Assembly: GCF_004335005.1 (NCBI RefSeq)
Contig: NZ_RQRT01000005.1
Span: 90,792 to 154,791 of the forward strand
Length of the DNA: 64,000 nt
Source: Paracoccus nototheniae
GTDB lineage: Bacteria; Pseudomonadota; Alphaproteobacteria; Rhodobacterales; Rhodobacteraceae
Direction: 5' to 3'
The notes below the pieces were generated by a model that made no database searches, had not been told where the DNA came from, and worked only from the letters and a program-made list of their open reading frames with translations. The position numbers were made by a program, and so were the translations under genes. Positions 35,059-44,429 of this stretch are shown one piece after another (the stretch's first letter is position 1; each line of letters opens with the position of its first letter).

Positions 35059-37014
35059 ATGAGCGCTGAAAACATTCAGAAACACGCAATTCCGGCAGCA
35101 ATGCAGGACGCCCGTGTGGGGCCTGCCGATTACACGCGGCTTTATGACGAATCGATCCGCGATCCAGAAGGGTTCTGGTCGCGTGAAGGCCAGCGGCTGG
35201 ACTGGATCACGCCTTACGCCAAGGTCAAGAACACCGATTTCGCGCTTGGTCAGGTCAGCATCAAGTGGTTCGAGGATGGCGTGCTGAACGCCTCGGTCAA
35301 CTGCATCGACCGCCATCTGGCCACGCGCGCCAACCAGACCGCGATCATTTTCGAGCCCGATGATCCCAACACGCCCGCCCAGCACATCACCTATGCGCAG
35401 CTGTCCGACCGGGTGAACCGCTTTGCCAATGTGCTGCTGAGCCAGGGGGTGATGCGCGGCGACCGGGTGGTGATCTATCTGCCGATGATCCCCGAGGCCG
35501 CCTATGCGATGCTGGCCTGCGCGCGGATCGGTGCGATCCATTCGATCGTCTTTGCAGGCTTTTCGCCCGATGCACTGGCCAACCGGATCAACGATTGCGG
35601 CGCCAAGCTGGTCATCACCGCCGACACCGCCCCGCGCGGCGGCAAGCGGACCAACCTGAAATCCAATGCCGATGCGGCCCTGCTGCATTGTTCCGACAGG
35701 GTCCGTTGTCTGGTGGTCAAGCATACCGGCGACCAGACCACCTGGATCGAGGGCCGCGACGTCGACGTCAAGGCGATGATGGAAGAGGTCGCTCCCGATT
35801 GCCCGCCCCGCCCGATGGGGGCCGAGGATCCGCTGTTCATCCTTTACACCTCCGGCTCGACCGGCAAGCCCAAGGGTGTCGTGCACACGACCGGTGGCTA
35901 TCTGGTCTATGCTGCGATGACGCATGAATACACCTTCGACTATCGCGATGGCGATGTCTTCTGGTGCACGGCCGATGTGGGCTGGGTCACCGGGCACAGC
36001 TATATCGTCTATGGCCCGCTGGCCAATGGTGCGACCACGGTGATGTTCGAAGGTGTGCCGACCTGGCCCGATGCCGGTCGCTTCTGGGAGGTCTGCGCCA
36101 AGCACAAGGTCACCCAGTTCTATACCGCCCCCACCGCCATCCGTGCGCTGATGGCCAAGGGCCCGGATTTTGTCGCGGCCCATGACCTGTCCAGCCTGCG
36201 CATCCTTGGCACCGTGGGAGAGCCGATCAACCCCGAGGCCTGGAACTGGTATGACGAACATGTGGGCAAGGGCCGTTGCCCCATCGTCGATACATGGTGG
36301 CAGACCGAAACCGGCGGCCATCTGATCACACCCTTGCCGGGGGCGACGGAAACCAAGCCCGGATCGGCCACCGTGCCGTTCTTTGGCGTCCTGCCGGTCA
36401 TTCTGGACGCGGCCACCGCCGAGGTGCAGCAGGGCGATCCGGCCGAGGGCGTGTTGTGCATCGCCGACAGCTGGCCCGGCCAGATGCGCACCCTGTGGGG
36501 CGATCACGCCCGTTTCGAAGAGGCGTATTTCCAGCAATATCCGGGCTATTACTTTACCGGCGACGGCTGCCGGCGGGACGAGGACGGCTATTACTGGATC
36601 ACCGGGCGCGTCGATGACGTGATCAATGTCAGCGGCCATCGCATGGGCACGGCCGAGGTCGAATCGGCGCTGGTCGCCCATGAAAAGGTCGCCGAGGCGG
36701 CGGTCGTCGGTTACCCGCACGCCATGAAGGGGCAGGGCATCTATGCCTATGTCACCCTGATGAACGGCGTCGAGCCGACCGACGCCCTGCGCGCCGATCT
36801 GGAAAAATGGGTGCGCACCGAAATCGGCCCGATCGCCAAGCCCGACCTGATCCAATGGGCGCCGGGCCTGCCCAAGACACGTTCCGGCAAGATCATGCGC
36901 CGCATCCTGCGCAAGATCGCGGAAAACGACCACGGCACCCTGGGCGATATCTCGACCCTGGCCGAGCCCGAGGTCGTCGATGAACTGATCGCCAACCGCA
37001 TGAATCGCGGCTGA
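35059..37014 (+). CDS. acs: Acetate--CoA ligase (acetyl-CoA synthetase)
   Basis: 651-residue AMP-forming ligase that turns acetate, ATP and CoA into acetyl-CoA. The phosphate-binding loop [12 protein letters not shown] is near residue 265; [31 protein letters not shown] and [15 protein letters not shown] follow, and [14 protein letters not shown] holds the C-terminal catalytic lysine that acetylation silences in other bacteria. The ATG at 35059 follows GGGGGGATGTC. It is the first gene of an acetate block, with a symporter pair 125 nt downstream. Confidence 0.97.
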   Translation: MSAENIQKHAIPAAMQDARVGPADYTRLYDESIRDPEGFWSREGQRLDWITPYAKVKNTDFALGQVSIKWFEDGVLNASVNCIDRHLATRANQTAIIFEPDDPNTPAQHITYAQLSDRVNRFANVLLSQGVMRGDRVVIYLPMIPEAAYAMLACARIGAIHSIVFAGFSPDALANRINDCGAKLVITADTAPRGGKRTNLKSNADAALLHCSDRVRCLVVKHTGDQTTWIEGRDVDVKAMMEEVAPDCPPRPMGAEDPLFILYTSGSTGKPKGVVHTTGGYLVYAAMTHEYTFDYRDGDVFWCTADVGWVTGHSYIVYGPLANGATTVMFEGVPTWPDAGRFWEVCAKHKVTQFYTAPTAIRALMAKGPDFVAAHDLSSLRILGTVGEPINPEAWNWYDEHVGKGRCPIVDTWWQTETGGHLITPLPGATETKPGSATVPFFGVLPVILDAATAEVQQGDPAEGVLCIADSWPGQMRTLWGDHARFEEAYFQQYPGYYFTGDGCRRDEDGYYWITGRVDDVINVSGHRMGTAEVESALVAHEKVAEAAVVGYPHAMKGQGIYAYVTLMNGVEPTDALRADLEKWVRTEIGPIAKPDLIQWAPGLPKTRSGKIMRRILRKIAENDHGTLGDISTLAEPEVVDELIANRMNRG

Positions 37015-37024
37015 CGACCGGCCG

Positions 37025-37047
37025 GGGGGGCCGGGATGGGGCCCCCC
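37025..37047 (+). terminator. G/C hairpin after acs
   Basis: GGGGGGCC (37025-37032) pairs with GGCCCCCC (37040-37047) around GGGATGG. There is no T-run, so it may protect the 3' end or pause transcription rather than terminate. Confidence 0.4.
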
Positions 37048-37139
37048 AGAATGCCGCCCGCCCCCGCCGCCGGGGTCAGGGCGCAGACCGACATAAGGCG
37101 GATCGACCCCGATGTCTGAACAGGGAGGGACCTACGGAC

Positions 37140-37397
37140 ATGAGTGACAGACAATCTTCGAATGCCTATTGGCAGGCCAATCTTCGCATCATCTATATCA
37201 GCCTCGCGATCTGGGCACTGGTGTCCTATGGCTTTGGCATCATCCTGCGACCGCTGATCTCGTCGATCCCGGTCGGGGGCACCGATCTTGGTTTCTGGTT
37301 CGCCCAGCAGGGATCCATCCTGTTCTTCATCGTGCTGATCTTTTTCTATGCATGGCGGATGAACCGCTTGGATGCCGAACACGGCGTGGACGAGTGA
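37140..37397 (+). CDS. DUF4212 sodium/solute symporter small subunit
   Basis: 85-residue membrane protein with two transmembrane segments (residues about 17-38 and 52-72), beginning with SNAYWQANLRIIYISLAIWA. This is the DUF4212 family, found directly before a sodium/solute symporter gene and thought to be its small partner, much as YjcH accompanies ActP. It ends 10 nt before the symporter start, so the two are co-translated. Confidence 0.88.
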   Translation: MSDRQSSNAYWQANLRIIYISLAIWALVSYGFGIILRPLISSIPVGGTDLGFWFAQQGSILFFIVLIFFYAWRMNRLDAEHGVDE

Positions 37398-37407
37398 GGA
37401 ACCAGCC

Positions 37408-39216
37408 ATGAGCCAATTCACCCTGAACCTATTGTTCATCGGCGCCTCATTCGCGCTGTATATCGGCATCGCCATCTATTGCCGGGCGAAGTCGACGGCG
37501 GAATTCTATGCCGCCAACCGTGGCGTCAGCCCGGTCATGAACGGCATGGCGACCGCCGCCGATTGGATGTCGGCGGCCAGCTTCATCTCGATGGCGGGTC
37601 TGATCGCCTTTACGGGATACGACAACTCGACCTATCTGATGGGCTGGACGGGCGGCTATGTGCTGCTGGCCCTGCTGCTGGCGCCCTATCTGCGCAAGTT
37701 CGGCAAGTTTACCGTGCCGGAATTCATCGGCGACCGGTTTTATTCGCCGACCGCGCGGATCATCGGCGTGATCTGCCTGCTGATCGTGTCGATCACCTAT
37801 GTGATCGGTCAGATGACCGGCGTGGGCGTCACCTTCTCTCGCTATCTGGAAGTGTCGAATTCGACCGGTCTGTGGATCGGTGCGGCGCTGGTCTTCTGTT
37901 ATGCGGTTCTGGGCGGCATGAAGGGCATCACCTATACGCAGGTTGCCCAATATGTCGTGCTGATCATCGCCTATACCATTCCGGCGATCTTCATCTCGTT
38001 GCAGCTGACCGGCAACTTCCTGCCCCAGCTGGGACTGTTCGGGACGCATGAAGCATCCGGCATGGCCTTTCTGTCCAAGCTGGACCTGCTAGTCACCGAC
38101 CTTGGTTTCCGCGAATATACCGCGCATCACAATTCGACCCTGGACATGGTGCTGTTCACCATGGCGCTGATGATCGGCACGGCGGGTCTGCCGCATGTCA
38201 TCATCCGGTTCTTTACCGTTCCCAAGGTGTCTGATGCGCGCAAATCGGCGGGCTGGGCACTGGTCTTCATCGCGCTGCTCTATACGGTCGCCCCGGCGGT
38301 CGGATCGATGGCGCGCTTCAATCTGACCGCAACCATGTGGCCGGGCGCGTTGACCGGCGACACCTACAGCCAGCCTGCCGTCTCGCTGGATGCGATCGAG
38401 ACCGCGCCCGAACTGGAATGGATGCGCAACTGGCAGGTCACCGGGCTGCTGAACTGGGAAGACAAGAACGGCGACGGCCTCATCCAGTATTATAACGACG
38501 CCGCGACCGAAGGCCCGGCTGTCGAGATGGCCGCCGCTCAGGGTCTGGCCGGAAACGAGCTGACCACCGTGAACAACGACATCATGGTGCTGGCCAACCC
38601 GGAAATCGCTAACCTGCCGGGCTGGGTCATCGCCATCGTCGCCGCAGGCGGTCTGGCGGCGGCACTGTCCACCGCGGCGGGTCTGCTGCTGGCGATCTCG
38701 GGCGCCGTGTCCCACGACCTGATCAAGGGCACGCTGATGCCCAATATCAGCGAGCGGGGCGAACTGAACGCGGCGCGCATCTCGATGGCGCTGTCGATCC
38801 TGGTGGCGACCATTCTGGGTCTGAACCCGCCGGGCTTTGCGGCGCAGACCGTGGCGCTGGCCTTTGGCCTTGCCGCCAGCTCGATCTTTCCGGTTCTGAT
38901 GATGGGGATCTTCTCCAAGCGGGTCGGCAAGGAAGGCGCGATTGCGGGGATGATCGCGGGCATGCTGTCCACGATCCTGTATATCTTCGTCTACAAGGGC
39001 TGGTTCTTCATCGGCGGCACCAACATGCTGCCCGACACGCCCGACGCATGGCTGTTCGGCATCTCTCCGGCATCCTTCGGGACCGTCGGTGCGGTGATCA
39101 ACTTTGCCGTGGCCTTCGGTGTCTCGGCGGTCAGCCAGCGTCCCCCCGCCCATGTGCAGGAGCTGGTCGAATCGATCCGCGTTCCGCGCGGTGCAGGCGA
39201 CGCGGTCGCGCACTGA
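37408..39216 (+). CDS. Sodium/solute symporter, acetate-permease (VC_2705-like) type
   Basis: 602-residue inner membrane transporter of the SSS family with about 13 transmembrane segments. The sequence GVSPVMNGMATAADWMSAASF and the GQMTGVGVTFSRY region belong to ActP-like members, and the acs neighbour supports acetate or another short carboxylate as substrate. A long hydrophilic loop (about 315-400) carries an EF-hand-like stretch DKNGDGLIQYYN at residues 352-363. The start is the ATG at 37408. The partner DUF4212 gene is just upstream. Confidence 0.9.
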   Translation: MSQFTLNLLFIGASFALYIGIAIYCRAKSTAEFYAANRGVSPVMNGMATAADWMSAASFISMAGLIAFTGYDNSTYLMGWTGGYVLLALLLAPYLRKFGKFTVPEFIGDRFYSPTARIIGVICLLIVSITYVIGQMTGVGVTFSRYLEVSNSTGLWIGAALVFCYAVLGGMKGITYTQVAQYVVLIIAYTIPAIFISLQLTGNFLPQLGLFGTHEASGMAFLSKLDLLVTDLGFREYTAHHNSTLDMVLFTMALMIGTAGLPHVIIRFFTVPKVSDARKSAGWALVFIALLYTVAPAVGSMARFNLTATMWPGALTGDTYSQPAVSLDAIETAPELEWMRNWQVTGLLNWEDKNGDGLIQYYNDAATEGPAVEMAAAQGLAGNELTTVNNDIMVLANPEIANLPGWVIAIVAAGGLAAALSTAAGLLLAISGAVSHDLIKGTLMPNISERGELNAARISMALSILVATILGLNPPGFAAQTVALAFGLAASSIFPVLMMGIFSKRVGKEGAIAGMIAGMLSTILYIFVYKGWFFIGGTNMLPDTPDAWLFGISPASFGTVGAVINFAVAFGVSAVSQRPPAHVQELVESIRVPRGAGDAVAH

Positions 39217-39279
39217 TCCGATCCTGCCGCGTCCCCCGGTCCGGGGGGCGCGGCGCCCTTTCCTCAACAGGTGTCCCGG

Positions 39280-41091
39280 ATGTCCGAGCGCATTGTCGAT
39301 TTCATCGCCACCGTGCATCCCTATGACAGCCTGACGCGGGATGAGCTGGCGCGCGTCGCCGACTTTTTCAGCCGCAGGCCCTTTGCACCCGGCGATCTGA
39401 TCTATGAATTCGGCGACCGCTTGCCGGGTCTGTATCTGATCGAAAGCGGCCATGTCGCGGTGACCGACCGCAATGGCGACAGCGTGTCCCAGTTGGGGCC
39501 GCGAAATTCGTTCGGCGAACGCGGGCTGTTGCGCGACGGGGTGGCGGTCACCACCGCCCGTGCGATGGACGATGCCGTCATCCTGATGTTGCCCCGGGCG
39601 CAGGTGACCGGGCTGATCGCGGATCACCGGGCCGTGGCGCGGTTTTTCGACCGGGGCCGCGGTCCCGTCGATCGCGGCAGCGATGTGGCCCGCCTTAAGG
39701 TCGGAGAGCTGTTGTCGGGCAAGCCCGTGACCTGCGACCCAGAGACCCCGATCATCGAGGCCGCGCGCCTGATGCGCGACGCCCGCATCAGCAGTCTGGG
39801 CATCACCGAGGGCACCCGGCTGATCGGGCTGGTCACCATCCGCGACATGTCGTCCCGCGTGGTGGCCGAGGGGCGCGACATGCGCCAGCCGGTGCGCGCG
39901 GTTATGACCCCCGATCCGGTGACGCTGGCGCCGACCGCGCTTGGCTATGATGTGCTCAACATCATGCTGGAGCGTCGCATCAGCCATCTGCCGGTGGTCG
40001 ATCAGGGCCGCTTCATCGGCATGATCAGCCAGTCCGATCTGACCCGCGTGCAGGCGATCTCGGCCGCCGGGCTGATCCGAGAGGTCGCGCAGGCGGGTGA
40101 CGTCGCCGCGATGGCCCGCGTCACCGGCCGCATCCCGGAATTGCTGTCCCAACTGGTCCAGACCCGCCAGCGCCACGAGATCATCACCCGCATGATCACC
40201 GATATCGCCGATGCGGTCACCCGCCGCCTGCTGGATCTGGCCGTGGCCGATCTGGGACCGGCGCCGGGCCTGTGGGTCTGGGCCGCCTGCGGCAGTCAGG
40301 GGCGGCAGGAACAGACAGGCCTGTCCGATCAGGACAATTGCCTGATCCTGGCGCCGGGCTGCGATCCGCTGGACCCGTGGTTCGCAGCACTGGCGCGGCG
40401 GGTCTGCGACGGTCTGGACGCCTGCGGCTATGTTTTTTGCCCTGGCGACATGATGGCCACCAACCCGCGCTGGTGTCAGCCGGTGCCGGTCTGGCGCGGC
40501 TATTTTCAGGACTGGATCGCGCGGCCCTCGCCCGAGGCGCAGATGCTGGCCTCGGTGATGTTCGATCTGCGCGCCATCGGTGGCGAGGCCGCGCTTCTGG
40601 ACGATCTGCACCGCGAAACGCTGCAGGCCGCGTCGAGGAATTCGATCTTTGTCGCGCATATGATTGCCAATTCCCTGAAACACCGCCCCCCCCTTGGGCT
40701 GATCGGCGGCTTTGCCACGATCCGATCGGGCGAGCATCGCCACCATATCGACATGAAGCATAACGGCGTCGTGCCGGTCACCGATCTGGCCCGCGTCTAT
40801 GCGCTGCAGGGCCGGATCAGCGCCGTGAACACCCGCGCAAGGTTGGAGGATGCCGAAACGCGGGGCGTCATCTCGGGGTCGGGGGCGCGCGATCTGATCG
40901 CGGCTTACGACATGATCCAGACCGTGCGGCTGGACAATCAGGCGCATCTGGTGCGCGCGGGGCGCAAGCCCGACAATTACCTCTCACCGGCGGATCTGCC
41001 GGATTTCGACCGCAGCCATCTGCGCGACGCCTTTGTCGTCGTGCGGGGGATGCAGTCGGCGGTGGGACATGGAAAGGGAATGCTGGGATGA
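39280..41091 (+). CDS. cNMP-binding / CBS / DUF294 nucleotidyltransferase-like protein
   Basis: 603-residue cytoplasmic signalling protein. In order: a cyclic nucleotide-binding domain (about 15-125, PFAPGDLIYEFGDRLPGLYLI), two CBS domains (about 145-270), a nucleotidyltransferase-like DUF294 domain (about 310-430) with the GlnD-type motif GSQGRQEQTGLSDQDN, and a C-terminal helical DUF294 domain. Related genes lie next to acetate-permease genes in other proteobacteria, suggesting control of acetate use by adenylate or cNMP signals. GTG at 39271 is an alternative start. It overlaps the next gene by 4 nt. Confidence 0.88.
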   Translation: MSERIVDFIATVHPYDSLTRDELARVADFFSRRPFAPGDLIYEFGDRLPGLYLIESGHVAVTDRNGDSVSQLGPRNSFGERGLLRDGVAVTTARAMDDAVILMLPRAQVTGLIADHRAVARFFDRGRGPVDRGSDVARLKVGELLSGKPVTCDPETPIIEAARLMRDARISSLGITEGTRLIGLVTIRDMSSRVVAEGRDMRQPVRAVMTPDPVTLAPTALGYDVLNIMLERRISHLPVVDQGRFIGMISQSDLTRVQAISAAGLIREVAQAGDVAAMARVTGRIPELLSQLVQTRQRHEIITRMITDIADAVTRRLLDLAVADLGPAPGLWVWAACGSQGRQEQTGLSDQDNCLILAPGCDPLDPWFAALARRVCDGLDACGYVFCPGDMMATNPRWCQPVPVWRGYFQDWIARPSPEAQMLASVMFDLRAIGGEAALLDDLHRETLQAASRNSIFVAHMIANSLKHRPPLGLIGGFATIRSGEHRHHIDMKHNGVVPVTDLARVYALQGRISAVNTRARLEDAETRGVISGSGARDLIAAYDMIQTVRLDNQAHLVRAGRKPDNYLSPADLPDFDRSHLRDAFVVVRGMQSAVGHGKGMLG

Positions 41092-41606
41092 ACGAGGTCG
41101 GAATGGCCGGAATGGGGGCCGATCTGCTGGGCGTCTTTGCCGTGGCCGTGGGCGCCTTTGCGGTGCTCTATGCGGGCATGCATGCGGCGCGCAAGGCGGG
41201 CCTGTCGCCGCCGCCATGGCTGCTGACGGCGGGAATCGGGCTGGCCATGGTCAGCTATTCGGTCTGGAACGACTATGCCTGGTTCGACCGGGCGCGCGGT
41301 GCCCTGCCGGACGGCGCGCAGGTGCTGATCGTGGGCCGCGACAGCCAGATGTGGGCGCCATGGACCTATCTGGTCCCGGTCGAGGTGCGCTTTGCCGCCC
41401 TCGATCCCGCGCAGATCGCCGATGCGGCGGACGGCACCCGCAGCGCCCAGATCATGCTGGTCGAACGGCGCGGCCAGACGATCGTCGTGCCGCAGGATTT
41501 CGACTGCGCAGGCGCCCGCATCCGCCCGGCGCGCGGCGACTGGATGCCGGCGGGCGACGATGCCGCCTTTGACGCGGTCTGCGCCCATGGAGGCCCGAAT
41601 GGCTGA
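41088..41606 (+). CDS. Small inner membrane protein of unknown function
   Basis: 172-residue protein with two transmembrane segments (about residues 11-33 and 43-62) and a soluble C-terminal domain of about 105 residues that contains two cysteines (in DFDCAGARIRPA and AVCAHGG). No family is recognised. The start overlaps the DUF294 stop by 4 nt and the end overlaps the response regulator by 8 nt, so it belongs to the signalling operon. Confidence 0.7.
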   Translation: MNEVGMAGMGADLLGVFAVAVGAFAVLYAGMHAARKAGLSPPPWLLTAGIGLAMVSYSVWNDYAWFDRARGALPDGAQVLIVGRDSQMWAPWTYLVPVEVRFAALDPAQIADAADGTRSAQIMLVERRGQTIVVPQDFDCAGARIRPARGDWMPAGDDAAFDAVCAHGGPNG

Positions 41607-41961
41607 CATTCTGGTCATCGAGGATGAGGATAACATCGCCACCGCGCTGGATTTCCTGCTGACTCGCGACGGCCATCGCCATGACCGCATCGCGACCGGC
41701 AAGGGCGCCGTGGACCGCATTCGCGAAACCCGCCCCGATCTGGTGCTGCTGGATGTGATGCTGCCCGAGGTCTCGGGCTATCAGATCGTGCAGGATGTGC
41801 GGGCCGATCCCGATCTGGCCGGGGTGCGGGTGCTGATGATGACCGCGCGCGGATCGGTGGTGGAACGCCGCAAGGGGCTGGCGCTTGGCGCCGACGGGTT
41901 CATTGCCAAACCCTTCGAGCTGGCCGAGCTGCGGGCCGAGATGGCCCGGCTGCTGGGATGA
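41599..41961 (+). CDS. Single-domain response regulator (CheY-like)
   Basis: 120-residue receiver domain with no output domain. Acidic pocket IEDED near the N-terminus, phosphoacceptor Asp in VLLDVMLPEVSG, Thr in MMTARG and Lys in FIAKPFELAEL are all present, so it should be phosphorylated normally. The ATG at 41599 follows GGAGG (41589-41593). No histidine kinase gene adjoins it; the next gene, 4 nt away, has a sensor-like N-terminus but an exonuclease instead of a kinase. Confidence 0.92.
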   Translation: MADILVIEDEDNIATALDFLLTRDGHRHDRIATGKGAVDRIRETRPDLVLLDVMLPEVSGYQIVQDVRADPDLAGVRVLMMTARGSVVERRKGLALGADGFIAKPFELAELRAEMARLLG

Positions 41962-41965
41962 TGTG

Positions 41966-43879
41966 ATGGCCCGCCTGTCCCTGCGCCTGCGGATATTGCT
42001 GCTGTTCGCGGCCGCTTGGGCTGCGGCGCTGCTGCTGGCCGGGCTGGCGCTGTGGCGGGCCGGGCAGGGCGGGGCGGATGCGCTGGTGCAGGGCGCGATG
42101 CTGGCCGGGTTCGGGTTGACCGGCGTGCTGACTGGCCTGTGGCTGCTGTTCGACCACAATGTCGCCCGACCGATCGAGACATTGGCGGGCGCACTGCGCA
42201 CGGGCCAGGTGCCCGACCCCGAACCCTCGCGCCATCTGGCCGATCTGGGGCCCGCCGCGCGTGATGCGGCACTGGCCCGCGCGCGGTCTGATCAGGCGCT
42301 GACGCAGGCGCTGGATGCGCATGCGGCGGAACTGGCGCGCGAAAAGGCCAGCCTCGAAGCGATCCTGGGCGATTTCGGGGCGGGCGCGGTGATGGCGGAT
42401 GCGCGGGGGCGGCGGGTGGTCTTTTACAACGCCAGCGCCGCGCGGCTGCTGCCGGGGCTGGCGCTGGACCGGGCGCTGGACAGCCTGCTGACCCCCGGCG
42501 CCCTGCAAAGCGCGCAGGTGCGGCTGGCGGCGGGGGCGCCGGCGACCGATCTGAGCTGCCTGACGGCACAGGGGGTGCGTCTGACCGGGCGATTGCGGCG
42601 CATCGACAGCATGGGCGACGGGGGCCTGCTGCTGATCCTGCGCGACCACGCCGTCGAACGCCCCGCCCCCCGCGCCACGCTGGAGGCGCTGCGCCGCCAT
42701 GCCGCGACGCTGGTGCCGATGCTGGACGCGCTGGACGGCCCGATCCCGCCCGCTTTGGCCGCGGCGATCCGGGCCGAGGGGCAGGGCTTGGCCAGCACCA
42801 CCCGCACCCTGTCGCAGATTCTGGCCAGCGATGCGCCCGTGGACGTGGCGGGTCTGGACGAACTGGCAGCGGGCCTGACCCCTGCCGCCCCCCTGCCTGC
42901 GGTCGGTTTCCGGGCCGAGGCGGCGGGCATGAATGCGCTGTTGCTGGCGCTGCAATCGCGGCTGCAGGATCTGGGCCATGCGCCCCGCCTGGCTGTCCAC
43001 CCCGAAGCGGGCGATCAGATGCGGCTGGCACTGGAATGGACCGGCGCGCCGGTGCCTATCGATCTGCTGGACGGATGGCTGGCCGATGCCCCTGATCCCG
43101 GCCAGCCCGGCCTGACGGGAACCGAGATCCTCGCCCGCCACGGCACCGGCCTGTGGCCCGAACGTGACGGTGCGACCGCGCGGCTGGTCATGCCGCTGCC
43201 GCTGGCCCAGGGGCAGACGGCGGCGGGCGGGGTGACCTATGATTTCGCGCTGGCTTTGCGCGGGGCGGCCTCGTCCCGGCTGGCGGATCTGACCTGCGTG
43301 GTCTTTGACACCGAAACCACCGGCCTGTCGGATCACGACCGCATCGTGCAGATCGCCGGGCTGCGGCTGGCGCGGGGGCGGCTGACGGGCGAACGCTTTG
43401 ACACGCTGGTCCATCCGGGCCGTCCGATCCCGCCCGCCTCGACCGCCATCCACGGCATCACCGATGCGATGGTGGCCGATGCCCCCGATCTGACGGCAGC
43501 GCTGACGGCATTTCGGCATTTTTGCGACGACAGCGTGCTGATCGCCCATAACGCCCCCTTCGACATGGGCTTTCTGCGCCGAGCCGAGGCGCAGACCGGG
43601 GCGCATTTCCCCAACCGCGTGCTGGACACGGTGGCCCTGTCCGCCATCATCTGGGGCAGTTCCGAGGTGCATTCGCTGGATGCGCTGACCGAACGGCTTG
43701 GCATCGAGATCCCGTCCGAGGCCCGCCACACCGCCATGGGCGACACCATCGCGACCGCTCAGGCCTTTCTGCGCCTGATCCCCGCGCTGGAGGCCAAGGG
43801 CATCACCCGATTCGAAGAGGCCTTGGCCGAGGCCCGCCGACATCGCCGCCTGATCGCGGATGCGAACCTGCGGTCGTGA
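41966..43879 (+). CDS. Membrane sensor-like protein fused to a DnaQ-type 3'-5' exonuclease
   Basis: 637-residue protein. The N-terminus has two transmembrane segments (about 8-30 and 40-62), a HAMP-like helix (NVARPIETLAGALRTG), a coiled coil and a PAS-like region (about 115-220, ILGDFGAGAVMADARGRRVV), then a degenerate kinase-dimerisation/ATPase-like stretch. The C-terminal 190 residues form a DEDDh exonuclease: Asp448/Glu450 in FDTETTGLS, VHPGRPIPPASTAIHGIT, AHNAPFDMGFL and HTAMGD. This is a sensor kinase layout with a nuclease output. It is the last gene of the signalling operon. Confidence 0.85.
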   Translation: MARLSLRLRILLLFAAAWAAALLLAGLALWRAGQGGADALVQGAMLAGFGLTGVLTGLWLLFDHNVARPIETLAGALRTGQVPDPEPSRHLADLGPAARDAALARARSDQALTQALDAHAAELAREKASLEAILGDFGAGAVMADARGRRVVFYNASAARLLPGLALDRALDSLLTPGALQSAQVRLAAGAPATDLSCLTAQGVRLTGRLRRIDSMGDGGLLLILRDHAVERPAPRATLEALRRHAATLVPMLDALDGPIPPALAAAIRAEGQGLASTTRTLSQILASDAPVDVAGLDELAAGLTPAAPLPAVGFRAEAAGMNALLLALQSRLQDLGHAPRLAVHPEAGDQMRLALEWTGAPVPIDLLDGWLADAPDPGQPGLTGTEILARHGTGLWPERDGATARLVMPLPLAQGQTAAGGVTYDFALALRGAASSRLADLTCVVFDTETTGLSDHDRIVQIAGLRLARGRLTGERFDTLVHPGRPIPPASTAIHGITDAMVADAPDLTAALTAFRHFCDDSVLIAHNAPFDMGFLRRAEAQTGAHFPNRVLDTVALSAIIWGSSEVHSLDALTERLGIEIPSEARHTAMGDTIATAQAFLRLIPALEAKGITRFEEALAEARRHRRLIADANLRS

Positions 43880-43883
43880 CGGA

Positions 43884-44333
43884 TCAAAGCGCGATCTGCG
43901 GCTGGTCCGACGGTGGCAGGGGGGCCGCATCGGGGGCGGCATCATCATCGGGCTGCAACGTCTCGCCCATCGGCGGCGGCGGCGGGGCGCCCTCGCGGCG
44001 GCGGATCAGGATATCGCCGTTGGGCAGGCGTTCGGGCGCCTGATAATTGCGCACATCATCGACCTGCGTCGCCAGATCGCGCAGCACCGGACCCATCTGC
44101 CGCAGCGCCCCGGACAGATCCTGCGTCAGATCATTGGCATTCGGCTGGCCCTCGGGGTCTGCGGCATCGTCGCCCCCGAACAGCTGGCCGATGATCGCGC
44201 CCAAGCTACGCTCGATCACGCCGAGTTCTTCAGGCGCGGTGGGCTCCTCGGGCGGCGGGGTGATGTTCTGCGCGTGCAGGGGACCGGCCGACAGGGCCAG
44301 CATCAGGGCGAGGGGGGTAAGGATCCGGTTCAT
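43884..44333 (-). CDS. Exported proline-rich hypothetical protein
   Basis: 149-residue protein with a Sec signal peptide (MNRILTPLALMLALSAGPLHA). The mature part has a helical centre (EELGVIERSLGAIIGQLFGG, then LRQMGPVLRDLATQVDDVRN), a conserved-looking APERLPNGDILIRRR strand, and Pro/Asp-rich tails. Similar proteins in Rhodobacteraceae are sometimes labelled AAA+ ATPase, but no nucleotide-binding motif exists here. It is convergent with the exonuclease gene (4-nt gap). Function unknown; probably periplasmic. Confidence 0.75.
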   Translation of the reverse strand: MNRILTPLALMLALSAGPLHAQNITPPPEEPTAPEELGVIERSLGAIIGQLFGGDDAADPEGQPNANDLTQDLSGALRQMGPVLRDLATQVDDVRNYQAPERLPNGDILIRRREGAPPPPPMGETLQPDDDAAPDAAPLPPSDQPQIAL

Positions 44334-44429
44334 GCCGTCAAGATGGGGCCGGGCGCGGGGTCATGCAAGGTTCAGTCTGGCCGATCCCCTGCGGCGCCAA
44401 GGCGGGCATTCAGAACCGGCGCAATTCCG

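Noticed and set aside
38089..40947. 952-codon open frame on the minus strand
   Set aside because: Antisense to the symporter and DUF294 genes; extreme His/Gln/Arg content and no domain.
43884..44333. AAA+ ATPase
   Set aside because: No Walker A or B motif; a small exported proline-rich protein.
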